From: Posidonia oceanica
Taxonomy: Eukaryota > Streptophyta > Magnoliopsida > Alismatales > Posidoniaceae
Assembly (NCBI GenBank): GCA_037176725.1
Contig: JAZBRS010000039.1
Location: forward strand, 27,192,001-27,256,000
Length of the DNA: 64,000 nucleotides
Reading direction: 5' to 3'
The position numbers were made by a program, and so were the translations under genes. Positions 33,311 to 43,740 of this stretch are shown piece by piece (within the stretch, counting starts at the first letter, position 1; each line of letters starts with the position of its first letter). The notes below the pieces were generated by a model. The model saw nothing but the letters and a program-made list of their open reading frames with translations, was not told where the DNA came from and did not search any database.

Positions 33311-36300
33311 AAGCAAAAACCTCGAAAAAGCCATGCAAGTGCGAGGGTGCAGAAAGAGATTAAAAGGGGTCGAAGGGGAGGCAAGACAACGTGTGTATAA
33401 GAACAAACGCTGTTTAGGACCGCTCAGAGTAGGTGTGAAGACCTACTGAGGGGAGAAGGGGCAAATGGAGGGATTACCACCTCTTTGCGACTGTTTCCCA
33501 CTAAACCGTTCCACGGTGTGTCTCGCATGCTGCCCAAAGCTCGCGATGCGATCGGATCGTGGAAAAAGGGGGAGAAAGTCACATAAAGTGGCAAATCCAG
33601 GGAGAACGCAACACGAAACACACAGAGAAACGCGAAACGAGGATTTGAATAGACAAGCGGAAAGGGGAAGTCCTATTTTACATGCTCAAAGAGACAGAAA
33701 GCGAAAACAAGGAAAACTGTGCAAATGCCATGCAAATGAATGCAATGCAGGGGTTCAGGAGGACATACCAGGAAATCCGGGAGCCTGATCTGAAATCTGT
33801 CTGGTCTATGCTGAAGAGCGCTTCGCTGCGGTCGCTTGGGCAGCTCACTTGAGAAGATCCAACGGCCGGATTGGAAGATATCGCAGCTCCAAGGCAGAAG
33901 GGCCAGAACAGAGAAGAAGAACAGATCTAGGTGTTCAGGAGGTCCTAGGGATGTGCAAAAAGGTCCTCCCAAGTGAAAGGGAGCTAGAAGTGCTAAGTGT
34001 GTGCAAAAGGATGCTAAAATGCAAGACTAAATGAGTGCAGGATGCATGCAAAAGCAAGAAAAGCAAAGAGAAGAAGCTGGGAAAAACTAGGATTTCAGAA
34101 AGTATTTTGAAAAAGAAGAGGGGCAAAAAAAATGCAAATTTCCCAGAAAACAGGGTTCCACAGGAGAGGATTTTGAAAACAGGGGAAGACAAGGGTCTAT
34201 TTGGCAAAAACTAGGCTCAGAAAGGTGTTTTGAAAAGAAGGTATGCTTTGAAAGAGATTTTGAAACCAAAAGGGGGTCAGAGTGCAATTTTGGAAAAATC
34301 TAGGGTCTAAAATGCAAATTTTTCAGAAAACAAGGTCCTGGGGAGTCTGGGGGTGCTAGTGGAAGGTCTGTATGAAATTTGGTAGGCATAGGGGCTAAAA
34401 TGCAACCTAGGGGCAAAATGGTCTTTTCACATGATTTTTAAAACATGCAGGGACCTAAGTGTGGTTTTGAAAACATGCAGGGGTTGAAAATGCAATTTAG
34501 TATGGAAAGTATGCTTTGAAAATTAAATGACAGGACCACAGTGCAATTTCTGGAAAATATGGGGTTAAAAATGCAATGCAGTAAGTTAAAATGCATGCAG
34601 CACAGTTACTGTCCATTTAAAATGGACCTAACTGCAAATATGATAAAGCAGAGGGGCTAATATGCAATGCATCAACCAAAAATAAAAATCAGAACCTAAG
34701 TTTCTACAGTGCATGGGACTTAAATGCAAAAATAAAAACATGCAAGGGGCCAGGATGCAATGCAGTATGGTAAAATATGAGTAAATAAATGAACTGATTA
34801 AATGCAGGACCTAAGTGCAAAAACTGAAAACAGGAGGACTAAATTACAAAATACTAAAGCAGCACAGCATAGTAAAAGGATCTACTTGCAAATATTGAAA
34901 ACTATAAACAGATCGTGCAATTTAGCAAAGTATTTAATTAAAAACTAAGCAGAATAAATGAAATAAGGACTGGAATGCAAAAAAGAGGAAACTTAGGACA
35001 GACATGCAATATTTACCCTAAAACTATATAAACCGAAAAATAAGCAAACAGTGCTGACCGTCGACGGCGACGAGCACTGTAGCACGAAGCTTCCAGAGCT
35101 CGTGCCGCCGACAAGGGGGGCTGAGGATGCGCGGGGAGGCGGAGAGCGACGTCGGCGATCGTCCGGAGCTCCGGGGGTCGACTGGAACTCGCTCTGCTGG
35201 TCAGAGTGCCCGGAGGAAAAGCAACCGGCGCCGGAGAAGGAGGACTGTCCGGCGAGCTGAGGACGGAGCAGGAGGACCGGAAAGCCTATTCTAAAGGCTG
35301 GGGAAGCAAGAGAAGAAGGAGAGGAAGCTAGGAGAAGCAGTGATTACCTTTTCCCGCGCCTGAGTCGTTCCCCCAACGTCAGTGACTCCAGCTGTCGCCG
35401 GTGGAGGCCGTCTGGTTGCTGCAAACGTTGCCGGCTGCTCGCGGAGGTTGGAATCACTCCAGGACGTCCCTCCGGTGCTTCCTGATCGACCGGACCGAAG
35501 TTCTGCAGCTCAGGTAATGCTTTGGCTTTTCTGGGTTCAAGGGATGCTGCCGGAGGTCGAGGGAGGTGTCCGCTGCTTGCCGGCTTGGATGGAGCGCTCC
35601 GGGGAGTTGCTGGAAGTCTGGGGAAGGCTTCTGGGTGGTTGAATTGTTTTTCTGGAAGATGTGGAGTGGTCTTGGAGCTAGGTCGGTTTTCTGGGCTGAA
35701 GATGGTCTAGGTGTTTGTAGTGGAGTTTAAGGTCTACGATGGGTGGCTGGGTTTGATGATTGGTGTTTTGATAAGGTGGAGGTCCAGTGAGTCTCTGGAC
35801 AAAGTTTGGGAGAGGGTGGTGAGTTGGAGTGGAGGGAATTGCTGAAGGAGCTGGGTTGGGTTGCAGGTCTGGTGATCAGGGTGTCTCTGGGTGGTTTTAG
35901 GTGGTTTCAGTGGGTGGAATGGCCGGAGAATGAGGCTGGGAAATGGCTGGGTTTTGGGTGAACTTGGGGGAGCTATGGGGAGAAGTGTGATGGCAGGAGG
36001 TGGGTCTGGTTTACTGGAAAAGGGAGGGGAGGTTTTGCTGAAGGTTTCGGCAGAGAAAGGGAAGGGAATTGGGTGGAGGAGGCTGGGGGATTGGAGTCTC
36101 TCTCCGGGATGCAGAGGTGACTCCCAAACCACTCTCTCTGGCCACTCTCTCTTCTGGAAGTGGAGGAGACAGAGAAGAAAAGGGATGAGTTGCAGGTGGA
36201 AGAATTGTAAAGGAAATGGCTCTCTGGAATTGGATTCAACTCTGGGTTCCTCTCTGAGTTCGCTCTAAAGCTGAAGGTTGTTCGCTCCCGGTTCTGCACT

Positions 36301-38192
36301 GAAGGTCTCGGCTCTTCTGGATTGAAGGAGGGTCGAAGGATTATATCTGGGGAGCGGAGGCTGCTGGCGCGTGGGGGAACTTTCAAATTCGGCCGGCGGC
36401 CACTGCAGCAGAGAAGACTGAGGCGACCGGCTCCGGAAAAGCTGCTGAGACGAGGAGACGGCGAGCTGCTGTAGATTGAAAGGATTGAGCTTCAAAATTT
36501 GAATGGGGAGGGAAGGCTGTAGCAGCAGCTCGCGGGAGAAAACCGGCGGAAGAGAAAAAAAATAGAAGGTTGGAGGAGGAAGAAGGGTGGGGATGGCGCG
36601 TGGGCCGGACCGTGCGGGGGCCGAAAAAAGAAATAAAAAAAAAGAAGAAACGGGCCAGTTTGAGCCCAGTAAGGAAAAAAAATAAGGAGGAAGAAGGAGG
36701 ATAAGAAAGAAAGAGAGGGTAGAATGGGGAAGTAAAATAGGTAAAGATAAACTAAAAATTAAATAAAAATGCCAGAAGGGTTGTGCTGTAGGTTAGGATT
36801 TTAATTAAGATTTTTAATAGTTATTTTAAGTTGATTAATGTGTTTTGGGCTTGATTATGGTTTTAGGACTTTGGTTTTGTTCTTAATTGGTTTTCACTTG
36901 TTTAAATGTTTGTTAATCCCCTTTTTAAATTATTTTAAAAATTTTATTTCTTTTGTTGGACACTTAGGGTATTGATTAGGATTTTTCAGGATTTATTTCG
37001 TATTATTTTAGGGTTGGTTTTAGATTTTAAAGTTGTAGTCTTCTTAGGGTTTTTCTTTCTTAAGTCTTTTAAGTTATGTCTTGATTTTTTTATTTAAGGA
37101 TTTTTCTTGAAGTTTTTAGTTGGATTTTTCTGGTTTGATAGGATGTTTTTAAGCTTTTCAGATGTGTTTTCTTTTCTTTCTTTTAATTAAGTTTTTACTT
37201 GTCTTTCTTATGTTTGTTAGGTTAAGTCTTTTGCCTTTCTTAATTACTTGTTCTAGTATTTGATTTTTTGATTCTTCTTTTTGGGTTTGTTTTTTAATTC
37301 CTCTGATGGGTTTTTACCTTTGGTGGGTTTGGATTTTATTTTAGCTTTTTCCCTGATTTTTCAGTGTTTTCTTTTGATTTGTTTTGCATTTTTTAGTTTG
37401 CATGCTTGGTTTCCTTTTTAGCTTGCTTAAGTTAAGTTTAAGTTGTTAATTGCTTGTTTAACATTTTTTAATTGTTTTTCTTAGTGTACTGATTTGTTTG
37501 TTTTATGTTTTGAGATTTTACAGATTTTTATGGGTTTTTGTGGATTTTTGCAAAAGGGAGAAAAGGAGAAGAGAAGGAGGGAAGAAATGGAATAAAAAGG
37601 GGAATAAAAGGGGAAAAGATAGGTTGGAGGAAAACGATTTTTAAAAATTCAGAAAAAGTGTTAAAAAAAAAGAAGCAAAAACCAGGATAAGATAGAGGAA
37701 GGGTAGAAGCACAGAGGGGGCCCACAGCCAGACCCAAAAAAGGATGAGAAGGGGGGAAAAAGGGAGATGATAATCAGGAGAGAGAGAGGAGAGAGAAAAC
37801 GATAATCCCGGAGAGAGAAAAGGATAATTTGAGTGAAAGAGGGTCTTAATGGTCTTGGAATGGGGTGAAAATTGGTGGGTGGGTAGTCTAGGGTTTGAAG
37901 TCTTGGGTCTGAAATTTTGGTTTGATTTTAAGGAGGTTTTAGAGGAGTTTCAAGGTGTAGAAAAGGGTAGTTTCACCTAGGTTTTCTAGGATTTTTGGGA
38001 ATGGGTCAGGCTTGGAAATTCTTAGGTTTTTGGGTAGGTTTGTTGAGTGGATAGTGGTGGGTTTTCCTATGAATTTTGGTTAGGTTTTGAGGTTGGGAAG
38101 GGGGGTAAAGGTTTAGGGTTTGGTTGGGGTTTGATCCAGCAATCAACCAGAGGGCTCCAAGGGTCTAGGCCTGCCAAGATGGGGTGTCAACA

Positions 38193-38213
38193 GATGCCCC
38201 TCCCTGAGCGAGG
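38193..38213 (-). promoter_or_regulatory. Polypurine tract of element A
   Basis: In sense, CTCAGGGAGGGGCATC is followed directly by the LTR start TGTTGACACC. Confidence 0.85.
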
Positions 38214-38737
38214 GCAAGCGGAGCGCGGCCGCTGCTCAGGGTTGACAAGACACCCCATCTGACCGGCGGGAGCAGCGGGTTGCTATGGGTGTGAGCTACT
38301 TATTCGGCAGATGCACCGAAGATCGTAGCCCGTTGCCGCAATGCAAGATGCCGATGCAGATGGATGCTGTGCTGTGTGTGATATGCTAAATGCAATGCAA
38401 GAGTTAGTATAAAAGTTAGTGCAGCTATAAGAAAATGCTGATGCTGTGCAAGTGATACTGATGATGCTGAAATGACATGCAGTGCTAGCTAAGAGAGTGC
38501 AGAGATGATGCAAGAAAATGGTAAAAAGGCGCGATGTGGTGCAAATGTCTGGTAGGGAGGGCAGACTTGCACGACAAAGCGAAGGAAAACAGGGTGCAGC
38601 CGGTCCCCGCCCGGGGAGCAAGCTAGCAGGAAAGAAGGGCGCGAGGGGAGAGAGGCCAACTCTCCCATCGCAGAAAGGGGGTGCGTGATCTCGTCTTCCT
38701 GGGACAAGGTCACGCCGAAAAGGAAAAAAAAAAAAAC
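38214..38737 (-). other. Conserved pre-PPT region of element A
   Basis: The first 130 bp match C and D (GCTGCTCAGGGTTGACAAGA, GTGAGCTACTTATTCGGC). The rest is GATGC/AATGC-rich and ends in a long A-run at 38721. No gene. Confidence 0.5.
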
Positions 38738-39770
38738 GATAAGGTGACGGGCTTATCGTCCGGATAGTTTATGGTCCTATCAACCGGGAGTGACAGTTTA
38801 CGGTCCTGTCAACCGGAGCAGTTGTGAGTGATAGTTACTGGATATCAGCCGTATAACATGGTTGTGAGTGATAGTTTAGGAGTATCAGCCTAACGACAGT
38901 TTACGGTCCTGTCAACCGGTGGATAGTTTACAGACCTATCAACTAGAGGATAGTTTACAGTCCTATCAACTGGAAACCCACAAACCATGAGTGATAGTTA
39001 CTGGATATCAGCCGTATAACGCAATGCCGGATAGTTTACAGTCTATCATCTGGAACGACAGTTTACGGTCCTATCAACCGACGGATAGTTTACAGTCCTA
39101 TCAACTGGTGGATAGTTTACAGTCCTATCAACTGGAAACAGCATTGCGAGGGACAGTTACTGGATGTCAGCCGTATAACATCATTGCGCGTGGTAGTTTA
39201 CAGTCCTACCAACTGGTGGATAGTTTACAGACCTATCAACTGGAGCGACAGTTTACGGTCCTGTCAACCGGCGGATAGTTTACAGACCTATCAACTGGAA
39301 ACGCGCAATGATGAGGGATAGTTACTGGATATCAGCCGTATAATGCAATTGCGGGTGATAGTTTAGGAGTATCAGCCTAACGACAGTTTACGGTCCTGTC
39401 AACCGGTGGATAGTTTACAGACCTATCAACTGGAAACCGCAATTGCAAGGGACAGTTACTGGATGTCAGCCGTATAACGTAATTGCACGCGGTAGTTTAC
39501 AGTCCTACCAACTGGAGCGACAGTTTACGGTCCTGTCAACCGGTGGATAGTTTACAGACCTATCAACTGGAAAAGTGCAATTACGAGGGACAGTTACTGG
39601 ATGTCAGCCGTATAACACAACTGCGGGCCAACCATGGATCGGCCAGAAGATAGTTTAGGTTATCAGCCTGAGAGTGATTGATTGTTGATAGTTTCGGATA
39701 TCAGCCTAGCACGAGTTTGATAGATTGATAGTTTCGGATATCAGCCTAGCACGAGTGATTGATTGATTGA
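38738..39770 (-). repeat. Array of about 40 small hairpin repeats with covarying stems
   Basis: Units of roughly 25 bp follow the scheme stem, TTTACRGWC or TTACTGGA-type spacer, complementary stem, ARCC. Stems seen include GATAG/CTATC (38763), GACAG/CTGTC (38792), GGTAG/CTACC (39192, 39491), GATAAG/CTTATC (38738), GATA/TATC and GACA/TGTC. Both arms change together. One unit (39057-39075) has GACAG with CTATC, which on the sense RNA is a G-U wobble. Units cluster in larger blocks separated by GTATAACRNNATTGC-type linkers. There is no coding potential. Confidence 0.85.
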
Positions 39771-39794
39771 TAAGAGGGGGCAAGATCATGATGA

Positions 39795-40440
39795 GAATGA
39801 TAAGATATCGGACTTATCGGCCGGCAAAGAGGGGATGAGGTAATGATGAGAAGTTGATCTAAAGAGGGGGGTGAGATTATGATGAGAAGTTAAGCTAAAG
39901 AGGGGGATGAGATAATGATGAGAAATTAAACTAAAGAGGGGGATGAGATCATGATGAGAAATTAAACTAAAGAGGGGGATGAGATCATGATGAGAAGTTA
40001 AACTAAAGAGGGGGATGAGATCATGATGAGAGATTAAGCTAAAGAGGGGGATGAGATCATGATAAGAAACTAAGCTAAAGAGGGGGATGAGATCATGATG
40101 AGAAATTAAACTAAAGAGGGGGATGAGATCATGATGAGAAATTAAACTAAAGAGGGGGATGAGATCATGATGAGAAGTTAAACTAAAGAGGGGGATGAGA
40201 TCATGATGAGAGATTAAGCTAAAGAGGGGGATGAGATCATGATGAGAAATTAAGCTAAAGAGGGGATGAGATCATGATGAGAAATTAAGCTAAAGAGGGG
40301 ATGAGATCATGATGAGAAATTAAACTAAAGAGGGGGATGAGATCATGATGAGAAATTAAACTAAAGAGGGGGATGAGATCATGATGAGAGATTAAGCTAA
40401 AGAGGGGATGAGATCATGATGAGAATGATAAGATATCGGA
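39795..40440. repeat. 36-bp satellite, about 16 copies, with a higher-order period
   Basis: The unit is built from AAAGAGGGGGATGAGATCAT and GATGAGAAATTAAACT. CTAAAGAGG recurs about every 36 bp from 39860 to 40397. The variant order repeats after 180 bp (compare 39994 with 40174), a five-unit higher-order repeat. Both ends are bounded by GATAAGATATCGGACTTATC, itself a 6-bp-stem hairpin. Confidence 0.88.
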
Positions 40441-41230
40441 CTTATCGGCCGGCAAAGAAGGGGTAAGGGAATGATGAGAATGATAAGATATCGGACTTAT
40501 CGGCCGGCAAAGAAGGGGTAAGGGAATGATGAGAAGAAACCATCCCTATGATGCCAGGAACGTCATAGGGGAAAGGGGGAGAGAATGATACCGTGGGGCG
40601 ATCAAAAGATGCCCCTGGTGTCGGGATGACACCAGGGGTTGGCCAGCGCGTCCATGGCATCGAAAGCAGAGAGTGATGACAAGAGTGTCGTGCTTGTCAG
40701 ACGAGTAGTTTGGGGTACCAGCCCGCAAGGGATTCAGCTGAGGGCGATCAGCTGGGGACTCAGCTGGGGTGACCAGCCGAGAAGAGTGTTAGGTTGACGG
40801 ACCTTTCGCCGAGCAGTTTGGGGTGCTAGCCCGCGGGGATGATGATCCAGCTGGGGCGACCAACTGGGGACGATCAACCGAGAAGGGGACTCAGCTGGGG
40901 ATGATCAGCTGGGGATGATACCACCGGGCGACCAAAAGATGCCCCTGGTATCAGGATGATACCAGGGGATGGTCGGTACGCCCCTGGCATCAGGATGCAA
41001 GGACAGATAGGCGAGTGGATGGATGATAGGTTGACGGACCCATCGCCGAGCAGTTTGGGGTGCCAGCCCACGAGGGACTCAGCTGAGGATGAACAGCTGA
41101 GGAGGATAACAGGTTGACGGACCTTTCGCCGGGCAGTTTGGGGTGCCAGCCCGCAGAGGACAGTGGTCCAGCCGGGGATGACCAGCTGGGGATGTCGGAC
41201 GGCGGAGCTTGGTGTCGCGGGCCTGCAGAT
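40441..41230 (-). repeat. Hairpin modules of element A, second region
   Basis: Contains CCCCTGGTGTC/GACACCAGGGG (40612-40638) and CCCCTGGTATC/GATACCAGGGG (40942-40968), two perfect 11-bp stems that differ by a compensated pair. It also has several CAGTTTGGGGTGCCAGCCCG modules and AGCTGGGGACTCAGCTGGGG-type repeats. Homologous modules occur in C and D. Confidence 0.75.
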
Positions 41231-41466
41231 GCTATGGGCTCCGGATTGGGTGCTGAGGACTTCGCCGCGTTGGGATGTCTGCAAGTCTGATTAGAGGGCC
41301 CAAGATAATGATGATGATGATATGCAATGCAGGAAAGAGTCTTGATGTGCAAGCAGAAAGCAGAAACAGTTTTTCCATTGATAAAGCTTGGTGAGTACAA
41401 TGCCTGTGGCAGGCCAGAAATGTACAGCACACAAAAAAAATGACCACATGATGATCGCACAAGGGC

Positions 41467-42354
41467 CTAGTCAACCCGGGCCTTCTTCGGCTGCCTGGAG
41501 TCGGGGAACAAGGGGCCGCCTGGCGGGACTTCAGTGATTGGCCAGAGCTGTCGGACTTCAGCTTCATAATCAGAAGTGCATCCAGTACCTCTCACAGCTG
41601 CAACGTCTGTAGATTGGACCCCATGCTGCATCAGACTAGCAAGCTTCTTGGTTGGGGCAGTGGTGCTGAGAGGATAAGTCTGCAGAAGCTCGGGCGCTGT
41701 ACTGTCGATGAAGGCGCCCTGCTGGAAGCCGAACTGGCGCATGACCCTGATTGGATGGTACTCTACGCCTGCTGTGAAGCCTGGAAGAATGATCAGCCGC
41801 GTGTCACGCGCACTGAAGAAGATTGTGAAGGGCTCTGCTGCAGAGGGAATGATACGCCAGGTCACAGCGTCGTCAGTCAACACTGACAGCCTCTCGTACT
41901 CTTCTTTGACGCTTTTGTCTGCTCTGGTACGAACGCTGCTACAGTAGGCTTCAAAAGCATGCACTTGAGGGCGCAGGAAGTCCATTTCTAAGTGCGCGAT
42001 CAGCCAGACTTGTATAAGTGCTCCGCAACCGTGGAAGTGGCGGCAGCGATGAGAAATGCTGTCCAGCCCGCGATAAGTCTCTGCCAAGACAACTGGTGCC
42101 AGATCTATATGCTGGGTCACCACAGCTAATGCAATCTCTGCAACCTCGATGGCCACTGTCAGTCGGCCATGAGTAAAGATTAGTTCGCCCAGAAAGCGGA
42201 TGACGAATCCCCGGAGCCACAGCTCATCTCCGAGGTCAGCACGCTTGTTCAAGATTTCATCAAAGTGTGCAAGGCGAAGCATAGGCTCTTGTCCACTGGT
42301 GCAGATTAGCTTTTGTTGGCAGGCTTGAGACTGAAAATGTAGTTCCATATGCAT
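41467..42354 (-). CDS. DUF7745/plant-mobile-domain-like protein in env position (A)
   Basis: An open frame of 295 codons from ATG 42354. It matches the C-terminal two thirds of the broken ORF in element C: LGDELWLRGFVIRFLGELIF, IDLAPVVLAETYRGLDSISH, HFHGCGALIQVWLIAHLE, then GVEYHPIRVMRQFGFQQGAF. The N-terminal part seen in C (FRFDKIELTPTLEEV) is missing. Homology begins near QQKLIC (residue 13), so the first dozen residues may not be real coding sequence, and a splice acceptor lies at 42331-42345. Many plant retroelements carry this domain, and its role is unknown. No signal peptide or membrane segment is visible. It remains open while gag-pol has two stops, which fits recent insertion rather than proven function. 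Confidence 0.6.
   Translation of the reverse strand: MHMELHFQSQACQQKLICTSGQEPMLRLAHFDEILNKRADLGDELWLRGFVIRFLGELIFTHGRLTVAIEVAEIALAVVTQHIDLAPVVLAETYRGLDSISHRCRHFHGCGALIQVWLIAHLEMDFLRPQVHAFEAYCSSVRTRADKSVKEEYERLSVLTDDAVTWRIIPSAAEPFTIFFSARDTRLIILPGFTAGVEYHPIRVMRQFGFQQGAFIDSTAPELLQTYPLSTTAPTKKLASLMQHGVQSTDVAAVRGTGCTSDYEAEVRQLWPITEVPPGGPLFPDSRQPKKARVD
42331..42345 (-). promoter_or_regulatory. Candidate splice acceptor at the start of the DUF7745-like ORF (A)
   Basis: In sense, AACTACATTTTCAG precedes TCTCAAGCC, where similarity to the ORF of element C is about to begin. The sequence upstream contains T-rich TGTTCTGTTATC and branch-like CTTAAT, as expected at the end of an intron. A matching donor-like GTAAGC is in the leader at 52671-52677. 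RNA data would be needed. Confidence 0.4.
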
Positions 42355-43740
42355 TCAGCAGTTGATAACAGAACATAGCAATTAAGCACAAGTGAATAAA
42401 GGGAATTGGCAGCAGTCCGGTGAAAAGCGGGGGTGAGGGCCGGCAGGGGATGTGGACTGGCGCAGCTTGAGTGTCGCCGATGTGCCTCTGCTGGGGAAGA
42501 GTACTGTCTCAGGGCCTGAGCGTGTTGCGGAGCGGAGGGATTGGCGGAAGGGGAAAGGAAAGAAGGAAGATGCATGAGTGCAATATGCTAGTGATATGCT
42601 TATGTGGATGAATATTATTGGATGACTAAGTATGTTTGAATGGATGGATATGCTTAGGTGGATGCTTGAATGCCCTCAGCGTACGGAGTGCTTTGGTGCC
42701 TGCTGCAGAGGAAGGGAGTGGTCCTTGACTCACTGGGCCCTACTCAGACTCTCGGCTTATTGGTGGCGCTCTGGAACAGGTTGTTGGCATTATAGGTGGT
42801 GATGTGGTGAGGACAGGCTACTGGCTGCACTCTCAGGACCTACACCTATTCTTTCAGCTCTCTCTCTTTTTTTTTGAAAGGTTTCTCCCTCATAGGCATG
42901 CAGTCTTTCTCTGCCCCTAGCTGGGAGAAGGTATGTGTTTGCTCTTGGGAGGATGTGGTAGACCCCCTTTTCAGGCTTGACATGCTGGGGATCTCTTAGC
43001 AAGGTATGGGGGATAACGGTGCCTGTGCTTTTCGGGCTACCTTTGCCCTTTTTCTTCTTCTCTTTTTTTTGTTTTGCTTGCTTTTCTCCTTTTTTGTTTT
43101 TGTTTTTGTTCTGTCTCTTTTTTTCTCTTTTTTTTTTTTGATTTCTCTCTTTTTTTTTTTTTAGGCTTTTGCTATCCCCATTCTGGTGGCAAAAGAAGGG
43201 TGCTTGAAAATGTAATGGATTCAGATTTTGGGTTTGCTGTGTGATGGGTGGAAGGAGCAGGGTTAGACTGCACACCCCTATCTCTAGGGCCGGCTTCTGT
43301 CTTCGTCTTCTGTCCCTTTGAGGAGCCCAAATCTAGATGTCTATTCTCACTTTTTTTTTTTTTTCAAGCTCACACCCTAACATTTTTTCTCCCTCAAAGG
43401 TGTATGTCCTTGTGAGATTGGGCAGTTCGCCCGTCCTAATTGGTGGTGGCTCCCTTACTTGCTAAGACATCTAAGTAGTGCCTGGTGAGGCAGGGTGACC
43501 CTTTCCAGAGCAGGCGAGCACTTCCAGTTGTCATCACCGGGCTCAAGATGCAATGCTTGAGAGAATGACGATGATGATTTGAATAGGGATGCAAGAGTTG
43601 AAAGGATGACGATGATGATTTGAAACAGAGAGTCGCAAGAGTTGAAAGAACGACGATTATGATTTGAAAGGAGATGAAGCAAGAAGGCGAGAATGAAAAT
43701 GCAAGTGGGAGAAAGGCATCTGCAACGGGGCTGCTTTCGC
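42355..43740 (-). other. Non-coding spacer between integrase and the DUF7745-like ORF (A)
   Basis: No gene. Blocks at 42670-42800 and 43385-43560 are conserved with element C. Between them (43020-43370) the plus strand is T-rich with long T-runs, so the sense RNA would be A/G-rich. A short GATGATGATTTGAAA-type repeat lies at 43560-43680. Confidence 0.55.

Larger units (their letters stand above)
32359..38192 (-). mobile_element. 3' LTR of element A (5834 bp)
   Basis: Its limits are set by the GACGC duplication and by the polypurine tract at 38193. Order on the plus strand: conserved block (32659), CAAAAC minisatellite (32955-33310), ATGCAA-rich zone to about 35040, GC-rich island 35050-35480, purine-rich zone near 36540-36730, T-rich zone 36780-37550, then TTAGGG-containing sequence and the terminus TGTCAACA. 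CTATATAAACC at 35022-35035 is TATA-like on both strands. I cannot place the transcription start. Confidence 0.95.

Noticed and set aside
35022..35035. CTATATAAACC as the TATA box of LTR A
   Set aside because: It is TATA-like on both strands and repeated in both LTRs, but nothing in the sequence shows where transcription starts, so I did not list it as a promoter.
35051..36268. Possible host gene in the GC-rich island of LTR A (frames of 60-137 codons)
   Set aside because: The frames are short and overlap on both strands, are not conserved in LTR B, and the sequence is plainly part of the LTR.
41467..42354. A retroviral envelope gene
   Set aside because: The position fits, but there is no signal peptide, transmembrane segment or cysteine pattern, and the similarity is to a plant DUF7745-like domain.
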